This document shows, piece after piece, positions 49,743-60,154 of a stretch of DNA of 64,000 bases. Below the pieces are notes generated by a model. The model ran no database searches, had not been told where the DNA came from, and saw only the letters and a list, made by a program, of their open reading frames with translations. Both the position numbers and the translations under genes were made by a program. This DNA is from Daucus carota subsp. sativus (lineage: Eukaryota; Streptophyta; Magnoliopsida; Apiales; Apiaceae). The stretch's first letter is position 1, and every line of letters starts with the position of its first letter. The DNA is taken from NCBI RefSeq assembly GCF_001625215.2, contig NC_030385.2:4085135-4149134 (forward strand), given 5' to 3'.

Positions 49743-50400
49743 GAAACCATACTCGGGAGAAATAAGGAAAAACAAAATATGAGCAGAGCAAGAGTGGTTT
49801 GGTAGCTCATCTCCAAATCTTAGGCTGGGAATAACACACAAAGATATATAGACAATATTCAAGAAATGTATTGTCCTGTCCTCATACACAAACTTGATTC
49901 GGTCAAATTGAATTCACAATTTAATCCAGTGAACTAATAATATCCATATTACTTGTTATTGTAATTAATTTGTTTCTTGGCCGGTGAATATTAATTTTGG
50001 TTAAATTCTGATCCAAAATAGTATGTTGTAGACATTATGATGGTAGGACGAGAACCACAATAACAATGGAAACTCAATCTAGTTGGACCAGAAGACTTAA
50101 AGAAGAAAGAAGAAAAACTAGATGTGTTCATGATAGAGGTGCACCTTCTTTTATTTTTGAATCTATTATCTGTTGTTCATCTCTTTATAAAAATTTGAGG
50201 TAATTAAAAAATTTGATTGCTTATGTAATTTAAAAAGTACAGTTTTATTATTACCAATCTATATTTATGTCTATAACTCTAATAGACATAAATTAAAGAA
50301 ATGGTTAGGGATGTATGTTAGATTACAAACCGCAGCATGATAATTGTAACTAATTATGTAACTGACCAATGAATAACATTCACATGAATTATGAATTATT
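49743..50400. other. Downstream flank of copy 5 and end of the array
   Basis: Unit-type sequence continues to GAGGTGCACCTTC at about 50145. A short piece shared only with 27702-27736 follows. From about 50180 the DNA is AT-rich and unrelated, with no gene. Confidence 0.6.
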
Positions 50401-50755
50401 TGTTGGAATTATATTCTATAATCTAAACTTGGAATAAATAAATTAGTATAATCACTAATTGTTTTATTAATAGAGGATAAGTTAGAGAAATTGTTGGAGA
50501 GTATTGGATTAGTAATGAGTGTTTTTAGGATCATGGAGCAGTAGAGTTTATCGAGGAGTTTAGTTTTTGGTGGACACTAGTTAGTTGCTATCATTTTGTT
50601 GGGTAGCCTTTATATATTATGTGTCATCTCTTTTAATATATCAGGAGAAATATAATGTAGTCTTTGGAGTCCATTTGCTCTTGTACATATATATATTCAT
50701 CTTATTTGTTATTTGAATTATTAGTTTAATCACAACATGGCATCAGAGCCAGGTT
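50401..50755 (+). mobile_element. Copia-type LTR with adjoining primer-binding site
   Basis: The sequence runs from TGTTGGAATTATATTC to TTTAATCACAACA (50401-50737), TG...CA. TGGCATCAGAGCC follows immediately, close to the initiator-Met tRNA primer-binding site TGGTATCAGAGC used by most Ty1/copia elements. Only the 5' LTR and a short leader remain. No gag-pol follows. Confidence 0.75.
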
Positions 50756-51144
50756 TTGTTATTCCGCAGCCAGGCGGTGGTGAAGCCGTCCCTGGTTGTG
50801 GAGGCGCAGAATAAGTGTGTGACAAGGTAGTTTCAGGTAGGCGTTGCAAAAGGATGGTGGCAAAGCTGCATGTTTAGTATGGGATGCATGTGTAGTAGGG
50901 GCTGCTGTGAAAGACGAGGCGATGCCGAAGAAGCTCGTTGAAGGCAGAAAATGAGATAGAGAGACAGGAAGCCATGTAGAACGAGATGGAACACTTTGTC
51001 GAAGCAGAGACACGAAAGGTGTTTGATGGAATGTCCGAGAGAGATATTTTTGGTTGGAATGCAATGATTTTTGAAGTCGAGAAAGTCACGGGGTAGTTGT
51101 GTTCTCTATTTTCTGGTGAAATCAAATGGAGGTGAACATGCGAG
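50756..51144 (+). other. Composite sequence after the copia leader, holding a PPR fragment
   Basis: No retrotransposon protein is seen. The DNA is GC-richer than its surroundings and contains the PPR motif described next. Its origin is unclear: a captured transcript or a separate insertion. Confidence 0.45.
50980..51072 (+). pseudogene. Single PPR motif fragment (PLS-type)
   Basis: The frame reads NEMEHFVEAETRKVFDGMSE then RDIFGWNAMIF. The R-K-V-F-D-x-M-x-E-R-D-x-x-x-W-N-A-M-I pattern is the standard PLS-class PPR repeat of plants. A stop codon precedes it and the similarity ends soon after. It is not related to the P-type PPR genes elsewhere in the window. Confidence 0.7.
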
Positions 51145-51415
51145 ACGGGCAAACACGAAAAGTTCTGGACGGGCAAATAAAAGTGCCATATGGGCAAGAA
51201 CAAAAGGGCCAGATGGGCGGGCAAATAAAACTGCCAGATGGGTAAGAAAAAAGGGCCAGATAGGCAAACAAGATGTGCCAGATAGGTAAATAAGAAGGGT
51301 CATACGGGCTAAGTTGAAAACCAAATGGGTTGAAAGCCATACGAGCTAAATTGAATAGCCATACGGGCTTAGGTTAAAAGGCCATAAGGCCTATAAAGAA
51401 AGTCAGATGGTCTTC
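51145..51415. repeat. Degenerate ~20 base minisatellite
   Basis: About twelve diverged copies of a unit like GCCAGATGGGCAAATAAAA, later drifting to GCCATACGGGCTAAGTTGAA. Long overlapping frames on both strands here are by-products of the repeat. Confidence 0.8.
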
Positions 51416-51429
51416 CCAGAAAGCATGAC

Positions 51430-52098
51430 AATGTTATGTGGTTTGAATTACAGGGGTTGGTGGAGAAGACAATGGTGCAAAATCAATCTATTGTGCAACA
51501 TGGGTATAGCCCTCTTTCTCGAGTCTGAAATAAAGAAATAAAATATAAAATCTGAAACCAATGCTCTAAAAATATTTATTTTTCAGGTTGGTGTATTCGG
51601 CTATCACAAACCTGTTCCTCATTGATCTAACAGCATCGTCATTTAAATTGAGGTATATTTTTGAAGCCGGTAGAGTGTAAAGCTAGGCCGTATCTAAATT
51701 TTGTCTCTCAATATATTTCGGTTAGTTGACACATTACCTTTATAGGTTTTCAATTTGATAGAAGTCAAGATGACAATTATAGAAAGTTCTCCCTAGACAG
51801 TAACCACATGAGAGTACCTTGTAAAATTTGTATTTAAATATCAGAATGCATGGATGAAGTTATTCAATTTCTTCAAATTTACAATAAACTATTAAATTAG
51901 CAAATATAGTAAGTCCAAATAATATATAACCTTCCATGAGTAATACGAAATTTTACAATCTTCTGATCTCCGTACATAGTTTTGATATCCCTGACATTGT
52001 CACACTATTCTATGGCACCGATGACATCTGTAATTAAAGAAAATGATGGTAGAAAACATATAACATCTTAATAGAGTGCAAATGAGTATTCAATTTGA
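51430..52098 (-). pseudogene. RPA1-like pseudogene fragment joined to a CACTA fragment
   Basis: The middle of the RPA-like gene is present, from the NLNDDAVRS piece to the DVIGAIE piece, with more differences from the array units than they have among themselves. At 52098/52099 it joins directly to sequence matching the inside of the CACTA copy at 20797. Confidence 0.65.
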
Positions 52099-53042
52099 TG
52101 CTTTTAAGATTGTATTTTACTTGATTAGTCATAATTTGAAATGAGAATTAGGTAGGTTGTAGCTATTCCTGAATATGGATAAAGAATGAATTTTGAATGA
52201 CAGGGATTTGTTGGATTATGAAATTGGTGTTGAATTATGCTGAATAAAATTGTAAAGTATCCTAAGAAAGTACCTTACCCCTGCTCCAAATGCGTAAATT
52301 TCATGAAATTCTCGACAAAAATAATTAGGGGTCATTTGTATGAAGACAGTTTTAGTTTGGGGTATATTGATTGGATTTACATGGAGCTCAGACTGTAAGG
52401 TCATTTATGGGTAACACACTACACCCGATGAAGATGACCCGAATGCAGCTTCATTTGAAGCTGCATCGGAAGCTGCTGCTGCTGAAGTTTGTGAAGCAAC
52501 ATATCATAACCGGGCCGGGGGGGGGGGTTGATGATTACGATAAAGACTCGCACGAGCCAAGAGGTTTGTGGATGATGCTCAACAACCTCTATTAGATTTA
52601 ATGTTAAAATTACATAATTGCAAAGCGATATTTGGTATTAGTGACAACTTCTTTAGTGATCTACTTTGTATTGTGGGCTCCATCCTTTCTTAAGATCATA
52701 TACGAAGCAAAGAAAAATTTATCAAATTGAGGCCTCGAGTATATAAAAATTCACACATGGGCGAATGAATGTATTCTATATAGGGGCGTAAATGAGAATA
52801 CTTCAGAGTGTCCCAAGTGTCGTCTATCTCGGCTGAAGCTGGGGAAGGATGATAAAGTAAGGGTTAACATTCGAGCCAATGTTATGTGGTACTTTCTACG
52901 ATAGATGAGTTATTGACTTGGCATTCCAATCAAAGAATTTACGTTGGACAAATGTGTCATCCGGATGACTCACCTTCTTGGTGGAATATCGATTACAGGT
53001 GGCCCACTTTCGGCAGTGAGCCTAGAGACCTTCAGCAGATGG
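52099..53042 (+). pseudogene. Second TNP2-like CACTA fragment
   Basis: It matches 20797-21694 closely but with several small deletions. It carries a run of 11 G at 52517-52527 and frame breaks in the WIxHGAQ start. Beyond the point where the left copy is interrupted, this one continues MCHPDDSPSWWNIDYRWPTF then GSEPRDLQQM, as in TNP2 proteins. It is not functional. No CACTA terminus is found near it. Confidence 0.72.
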
Positions 53043-54063
53043 TATAAATCCACATTATAATGGGCTAACCAATCGATAATGGACAAGGATATTCTTCGGA
53101 GTTTAAAGGCGGCTGATTTTCAGGGGAAGATCTGGATTAAACAAGGAAGATATACATTAAGAAGATTGGACAGCTGAGGTCTGCAGAAGATAATCTCTAA
53201 TTGATATATCTTAGGATAATGATTTATATTATATTCATTAATGAATATCATGTAGCCGTGTATCTAAGAGTTAATAAAAGCTGATTTGATTTGATTTATA
53301 ACACTTTTTCTAAGAGTTAATAAAAGCTGATTTGATTTGATTTATACTGTGTTCTTAGTCAAATCGTATGCAGTAAATTCAACCCCCTTATATAGTGGTT
53401 TGAGATGAGGTTTTAATTAAAAGTAGTCTCGACTACCGATTATCTATGAAATATCTATAAAGTAGCGTGGCTATTATTAAATCTCTATCTTATGTAATAT
53501 GTATCAATATTATTTCTAGATAAGGTTTATGAAAAAATACGCGGTAAATATGCAAGTTGTTTGACATCTTAGATATGGTTTATAAGTTATGCATTATATT
53601 TTTATAGTTGTTTATTTATTTCTATAATTTTATAATCTAATTCAAAATATAATTTAAATAAAATTATATTTATCGTTAGCAAACGATTATAATCACGTGT
53701 GTTTACTTTTCATATGAAGTACGATATAAGTATATAATTTTTGGGTAAGGAAATAATATATTCATTCAATTAAAAAGCTGAATCAACTCCAAATTTGATA
53801 AGCATAGTCACAAAAAACAAAATACGCAAACCATCCACAATTGTTTTCAAGTATCTAATTAGACAAAATCTAATCTTGCGTAAAATATCAACAAGATGAA
53901 TGTTCAAAACAAAAATTATTGTTTGGAAAAACAACACAATTTACAATACCATAATACGTCCCCATAAGTACTAATCAAACAAATAGATAAACATTAAAGA
54001 TTTTTTGACGTAAATTCCTTGCACGACAAAACATCAATCAATTTGCAAGACAGTAGAAGCATA
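53043..54063. other. AT-rich spacer, no gene seen
   Basis: It contains a two-copy 46-base tandem repeat at 53263-53346. I find no coding similarity. Confidence 0.55.
53263..53346. repeat. Two-copy 46 base tandem repeat
   Basis: TCTAAGAGTTAATAAAAGCT followed by GATTTGATTTGATTTATA starts at 53263 and again at 53309. Confidence 0.9.
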
Positions 54064-55300
54064 TCACATGGTTGAAAATTTATATAACAGTTTTGATGAG
54101 CAAACTATATAAATAAAATAGACCGTTTTTTGCTTCTTTGAAACTGATTTGGCTATAATTGGATTGTCTTCAACTTTAGACAATTCCACAACATTTGGGA
54201 AAATGTAAAAATACACTAATAGCTTAATTATGTGATACAACAGGTTGTGTGTAATATTTGTCTTCAATTTCAGCTGGTTAACTAACTGCATTGAGTTGGA
54301 AGCACTAAAACAAGTAAAAGTAGCTGCTGAACTTGTTCCGGCCATTTCATTGTCATAAGCATTACTAATTTTAAATATTTTGCTGTTGACCAATACATTA
54401 TCAGAACTTATCTCAACTTGAAACTTAAATTCACCACCAATCAGTTGCTTGATATTTTTGAGATATTCTCCTGATTCTTGAAGCTTCAAGGCACGTATGA
54501 ATAAGAGCAGTGTCTAGAATTAAGAAAAACAATGTATAAAAGTTATAGACAAATGTTAAGATGAACCTTAACATTGTCTGACAAAAGTTTGGACGCATTT
54601 TTTCCAATCATTCATTTTGCAGCTCTGTCTAGTAAAACAAAATCAAATGCTTTTGTCGAGTCCGCAGCAAGTACAAAAATTTGTACCTTCTTTCTGCAAT
54701 TGGGAAATTTTTTTGGCAACTAGTACAGCAGAATCGTCCTTCAGAATTATGTAACTCACCTTGACATTGTGGACAACTATAACACCACCATTTCTGGCCG
54801 GCTTCAATATATGTAATCTTGACGAAACAAATATATTTGAGCTAAAATATCCCGATGCAACATTTGGTTTTAAGTAAAGGAAAATCATTAAAGTCACTCG
54901 TGTAAATAAAATTATACATTTTCTTTGACAAAGCTGGTCTTCCCAGAAAGCATTGACGTACAGGGGTTGGTGGAGAAGACAATGGTGCAGAATCAATCTA
55001 TTCAGCAGCATGTGTATAGCCCTCTTTCTCGAGTCTGAAATAAAGAAATAAAATATAAAATCAGAAACCAATGCTCTAAAAATGTTTATTTTTGAGGTTG
55101 GTGTATTCGGCTGTCACAAACCTGTTCCTCATTGATCTAACAACATCGCCATTCAAATTGAAGTATATTTGAAGTATATTTTTGAAGCGGGTAGAGTGTT
55201 AAGCTAGGCCGTATCTAAATTTTGTCTCTCAATATATATTTCGGTTAGTTGAGACATTACTTTTATAGGTTTTCAATTTGATAGAAGTCAAGATGACGAT
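54064..55300 (-). pseudogene. RPA1-like pseudogene retaining the C-terminal zinc ribbon
   Basis: Unlike the array units, this copy continues through the zinc ribbon: QKWWCYSCPQCQGELHNSEG then RFCCTSCQKNFPIAERRYKF, with Cys-x2-Cys twice. This is the RPA1 DBD-C signature. Further exons read AFDFVLLDRAAK*MIGKNAS then KLLSDNVK, and LQESGEYLKNIKQLIGGEFK then FQVEISSDNVL, the end of an RPA1-like protein. One stop codon interrupts the first of these. Upstream, the N-terminal OB folds are missing and replaced by AT-rich DNA beyond about 55300. It shows what the intact gene's 3' end looked like. Confidence 0.78.
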
Positions 55301-56034
55301 TATCACAAATTACTCCCTCTCATCCCTTAGATAAGATGTTTGGAGAGTTTTTGTTTAGTTTATAATATAAGTCATTTTTCACGTGAAACAAGTATTTAAT
55401 GTGATTATCTATGTTTGTCTACGTTTGCTTTTACACATTCCAAATTAAAAAAAGTAATAAATTAACATATGAGAATAAACATTCATATACATATATTATT
55501 TTATAAAATTTAAACATTGTAAATTATATTCATTAAAAATCAAAAATATATTAATATAGTTTGTTATTAATATGCATATTTTATTAATTTGATGACTATG
55601 CAAAGTTCTTAAATTTATATTTTGTTCAAATTTATTTTTGATTCATTTTTAATCTCTTACATTTATTTTTATATGTTTCTAATTTAAAAATATTAAATTA
55701 GCTAATATACGAAAGTAAACAATCGTGTACATATATTATTTTATAACATTTTAAAGAATAAAAGAAAATTCACTGTAAAACAAAATTATATTAAAACAAT
55801 TTTCAATTAATATGCATATTTTATCCAAACGTCTTATAATATAGATATTAACTTGTATAAATTACAACTATAATTTACTTTATAAGAAATGTAAATTAAT
55901 GCCAACCATCACGAGTGTATGGACTTCAACATTTCAATTAAATATTAATTATTGAAAATTACACATAATATTTATGAGTTATTGCTAATATGTGAATACA
56001 CAATTTCTTTTCTTGATAGAAAATCACTATGTGG
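55301..56034. mobile_element. AT-rich insert with MITE-like ends and an internal duplication
   Basis: The left end reads TACTCCCTCTCATCCCTTAG then ATAAGATGTTTGG. Near 55825-55845 the reverse complement reads TATTATAAGACGTTTGG, so the inner parts of Stowaway-like ends may both be present. Inside, a block of about 140 bases ending ATTAATATGCATATTTTAT is duplicated (about 55442-55585 and 55683-55826). The insert replaces the N-terminal half of the RPA-like gene. Confidence 0.45.
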
Positions 56035-56527
56035 AGTATAATTGCTTATTTATACAATAAGTATAAAGATATATCGACTTTATTATAAAAGTGTTAATAT
56101 TTATTATCATCATCTAATACTAATAACTTCAAGATCAAGGATTTTGATAAAATTTATTATATTCATCATATATACAATGAATTAGAGAATATAAAATTTG
56201 GTTCCTTCTTAAGCAATATATGTGGTTTATATTTCTTTTTTATCTTTCTATTATAGTTATAATTCACTTATAGAAAATAAGAATACAATGTATCTTATTG
56301 TATTTTTCTTTTTTATCAGTATTTTACTATTTAAGTTATGTCTCTTTTATAGAAAATAATAGCATTCTTGCAATAAGAAATTCTTTGTTAAGATGCTATT
56401 TCACACTATGGATAGTTTAAATAGGGATCAATAGAATACATCAAATCTCCTCAAAACCAATCTCACTTTTCCCTGTTCCCAAAATTTAACCCTAAAAAAA
56501 GCAGAAGACCTTTCTTCGTAATCGCAG
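56035..56527 (+). promoter_or_regulatory. Upstream region of coiled-coil gene 6
   Basis: It matches the last 400 bases before the other five gene copies, including the ATAGTTTAAATAGGG block. It has a private insert of about 50 bases near 56108-56155. The 35-base repeat pair is absent. The far part of the promoter region is therefore missing in this copy. Confidence 0.4.
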
Positions 56528-58449
56528 ATGGACTCACACCAGGTAATGAAAACTGGCAACCCCAATACTAGAGCCTTGCCCTAATTTCCAAACTGTGTTA
56601 CTACCAGAAGCACCATCTCCAAGAACTACCCCACCTGATTTGTTTTTGTAGTTTTTTTTTTTTTTTTGTGGTATTTTGTGATTCTTTAATAAAAAATCGA
56701 CCTCTTTAATGGGTTTGATCTGATTTTCTATCTAGAAACAGCACTATTGTTCAAATAATTGTATATGCCTGTTTGGTTGATATTTTGATGGTTTGATTTG
56801 TTTTATTATTTTTTATTTTGCAGACACTTACTTATGCTGATGGGTTCTTGAATACATCTAACCAAGAAGCTGCGGAAGTACTGGCTGCAGAGAGAAAAGC
56901 TCAACAACTTGAGCAAGAACTGCAAGTTACAAAAGATAAGTCGGCTCAAATGATGATTAGGCTGAATAAAATGTTGGATGATAAGGTATAAACTTTTTTT
57001 AATTTGGTTTTTACATATTGCTATATGTCTGTGCTTGAAATTGTTTTTTTGGAGATATAACTTCTTGCTCAAATGTGTGTGCGTTTATTGATTGTTTTTT
57101 TATTATGGCTTTTAAAACTTTTATACTACAATCAAATTATTGTTTTGGGTAGAAAGATACCGGTGTACGATCACCAGGCTTCTCTGTCTCTCTTTCACGG
57201 CACACAGGCACATTTTGTGATATATCAATTTATACATTATTATTTTGAAATATTTGTTGGGTTTCGAACTTCAATTTACATTGTAAGTTTTTTATGAGGC
57301 ATTGGGGATAGCTACTATTTATGTGCGCCCCTCTAGGTTTCTCTTAAGATTGTGTGATTGACTTTGAAACTAGGGTTTTTTCGGAGATTCTTCTGTTAAC
57401 AATCGGAACAATATGAGTAGGAATGTTGCATTAGTTATTCAAGATTCTTTTGCCTTTTGTGTTGGTGTTCACTTTCTATCTATGGATATCCTGTAGTTTT
57501 AATCACAGTGTATTGACACACGGTACCATATTTACAGATTAGTGAAGCTAATATGGCATCTCGGAATCAACACGAGAGGATTGAAGAACTCGAAGCACAG
57601 GTTAGGGAAGCGGAGGATATAGTGAGGCAGCTCAGAGAAGAGCTGAGATGTGTGCAAGATGAGCATAAGAGGGTGAGTACGAAGGACCTGCAACACGCTG
57701 GCAAACAGTTGGATGATAAGGATCCTCCAGAAGAAGCAATGGTGTATAATAGACAGTTGCAGTCTGGTCTGTGCAATCCCTTAGAATCAGCGACAGATTC
57801 TCTGGTAGGTTCTGACAAGGAAAATTTATATCCACATCACAGGACCCCATTCGGTAAGTGCACCAGCGAAGCAATTCAGATGTGGAGTTTGTATGGCCCC
57901 ATGCCTGAATTACCTTCTATACTACAGAGAAGCAAGGAGCACAGATTATACAAAAGTAGGTGCGCACACTGCATTGAAGCGAAGATGCCAACCAAGCATA
58001 CACAAGCACTGTGCAAAGACGATTGTATTTGCTGTCTCTATGAAATTCATACTACTGACTTGATACTAAAAGCTGCTAAAAGTGCTACCAAGACCATGTA
58101 CAAGAAGAAAAAACCCGCCTCAAGCAAGAAGATTCCGGAAAGATTGTTCCAAAAGGTACATGAGAGTCGTGGTGTGCCTGATGAATCAGCGTCTGCTACT
58201 AAATCAGTAGGAAGAAGGGCTAAGCCTATTGAAGGTCCTATTTTACCAAAAGGTCCTTTTAGGGAATGTTCTAAGATTCAAGTATGCACACAAAACGTCA
58301 TCAAGGTTAGCCAGCCTACTCCGCCACCTGATCTCAACAGTAATGGGACAAGTGCTCAAGCTTCTTCTCTGCAACATTTCAGATACACATACCAAAGGAA
58401 GCGGAAGAGAGAAACTCGAGACATAATTTCTGATGGAAATCTCTGCTGA
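56528..58449 (+). CDS. Coiled-coil protein of unknown function, diverged copy 6
   Basis: The exons are 56528-56542 (MDSHQ), 56824-56985 and 57538-58449, giving 362 residues. Exon 2 lacks 15 bases in frame (residues LALQN), shortening the first helix. In exon 3, by eye, there are seven replacements against copy 1 (Arg to Gln and Gln to Glu in RCVQDEHKR, Ala to Asp, Val to Gly, Asn to Lys, Glu to Ala, Ser to Phe) and about five silent changes. The KEN triplet and all six cysteines of the cluster are kept. The frame and splice sites are intact. It is the oldest member of the family here and lies outside the regular array. Confidence 0.72.
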
Positions 58450-58855
58450 GAAACCACACTCGGGAGAAATAAGGAAAAACAAAATATGAGCAGAGCAAGA
58501 GTGGTTTGGTAGCTCATCTCCGAATCTTAGGCTGGGAATAACACACAAAGATATTAGACAATATTCAAGAAATGTATTGTCCTGTCCTCATACACAAACT
58601 TGATTCGGTCAAATTGAATTCACAATTTAATCTAGTGAACTAATAATATCCATATAATTACTTGTTATTGTAATTAATTTGTTTCTTGGCGGGTGAATAT
58701 TAATTTTGTTTAAACTCTGATCCAAAATAGTATGTTGTAGACATTATGATGGTAGGACCAGAACCACAATAACAATGGAAACTCAATCTAGTTGGACCAG
58801 AAGACTTAAAGAGAAGAAAGAAGGAAAACTAGATGTGTTCATGATAGAGGTGCAC

Positions 58856-60124
58856 CTTCAGATTTATGTAACTCACCCTGACATTGTGGACAACTATAAC
58901 ACCACCATTTCTGACCGGCTTCAATATTTGTAATCTTGATGAAACAAATACTCCCTCCATCCCATTTTAAGTGTCCACTTTGCCAAAAAAAAAAAATTCC
59001 CAAAATATGTGTCATACTCTTTAACCCATGCAATTTTTTACTAGTTCCAATAGAGTATTAAATACAACCAACTAGTTCCAATATGAAGAAAGGTCATATA
59101 CACACTAGGAGTGGTGCTATACGTAATTAATATTTATAAAAACCAAGGTGAATAGGTGTGTGAAGATAATGATAAAAACATTACATTAATTGTTTCTTAA
59201 GATGTGTGAATTTGCAAAGTGGACACTTAAAATGGGATGGAGGGAGTGTATTTGAGCTAAAATATCCCCATGCAACATTTGGTTTTAAGTATAGGAAAAT
59301 CATTAAAGTCACTTGTGTAAATAAAATTATACCTTTTCTTTGACAATGCTGGTCTTCGCATAAAGCATTGACAATGTTATTTGAATTACAAGGGTTGGTG
59401 GAGAAGACAATGGTGCAAAATCAATCTATTCTGCAGCATGGGTATAGCCCTCTTTCTCGAGTCTGAAATAAAGAAATAAAATATAAAATCTGAACGAATG
59501 CTCTAAAAATATTTATTTTTCAGGTTGGTGTATTCGGCTGGCACAAACCTATTCCTCATTGATCTAACAGCATCGTCATTCAAATTGAGGTATATTTTTG
59601 AAGCCGGTAGAGTGTTAAGCTAGGTCGTATCTAAATTTTGTCTCTCAATATATTTCGGTTCGTTGACACATTACCTTTATAGGTTTTCAATTTGATATAA
59701 GTCAAGATGACCATTATAGGAAGTTTTCCCTAGACAGTAACCACGAGTACCTTGTAAAATTTGTCTTTTAAATATCAGAATACATGGATGAAGTTATTCA
59801 ATTTCTTCAAATTTATAATAAACTACTAAATTAGAAAATAGTGTAAGTCCAAATAATATATAACCTTCCATGAGTAATACGAAATTTTACAATCTTCTGA
59901 TCTCCGTACATAGTTTTGATATCCCTGACATTGTCAAACTGTTCTATTTCACCGATGACATCTGTAATTAAAGAAAATGATGGTAGAAAACATATAACAT
60001 CTTAGTAGAGTGCAAATGAGTATTCAATTTGATATCGTAAGATCTATCTATCTATGTATATACTAAATCCATATACTAAATCGCTGAACCTGTAGAGAAA
60101 GACTATTTTTTCTCTTTCTCGTAG
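58856..60124 (-). pseudogene. RPA1-like pseudogene fragment, split by a MITE
   Basis: It follows coiled-coil gene 6 as in the array units. It contains the zinc-ribbon start (AGQKWWCYSCPQCQGELHKS), the middle OB-fold pieces, and ends inside the piece that reads RCNPVRAREKTVFLYR in whole units. Similarity stops at about 60124. A MITE at 58951-59246 interrupts it. Confidence 0.7.
58951..59246. mobile_element. MITE (Stowaway-like) inserted in the RPA-like fragment
   Basis: The ends are long perfect inverted repeats: CTCCCTCCATCCCATTTTAA then GTGTCCACTTTGC, against its complement at 59213-59246. The array units carry the uninterrupted site CAAATATATTTGAG (for example 23197-23210), which serves as the empty site. 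The right junction has extra TG before TATTTG, so the target duplication is not a clean TA pair. Confidence 0.85.
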
Positions 60125-60128
60125 TTGT

Positions 60129-60154
60129 TAGTGTGTACCCATGGGCACACACTA
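60129..60154. repeat. 26-base near-perfect palindrome at the array's right breakpoint
   Basis: TAGTGTGTACCC followed by ATGGGCACACACTA is self-complementary apart from one pair (positions 60137 and 60146). It stands four bases from the point where RPA-like similarity ends. Confidence 0.85.

Larger units (their letters stand above)
22808..50190. repeat. Head-to-tail array of a ~4.6 kb unit (RPA-like pseudogene plus coiled-coil gene)
   Basis: The anchor CAATATTCAAGAAATG occurs at 22808, 27409, 40670, 45253 and 49853, giving unit lengths of 4601, 4583 and 4600 where units are whole. Each unit holds, in order, a minus-strand RPA1-like pseudogene, a shared upstream region, and a plus-strand three-exon coiled-coil gene. 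Unit 2 is interrupted by an LTR element and lost most of its RPA part. Unit 3 lost 261 bases after gene copy 2, at a five-base TATGA microhomology (junction near 36340). The array ends at about 50190. Further diverged pieces of the same unit lie at 51.4-52.1, 54.0-55.3 and 56.0-60.1 kb. Confidence 0.95.

Noticed and set aside
51071..51340. Overlapping 72-residue frames in three readings
   Set aside because: They arise from the degenerate minisatellite and are open in several frames at once.
22808..60124. CRISPR array or prokaryotic operon
   Set aside because: The repeats are kilobase-scale and contain spliced eukaryotic genes.
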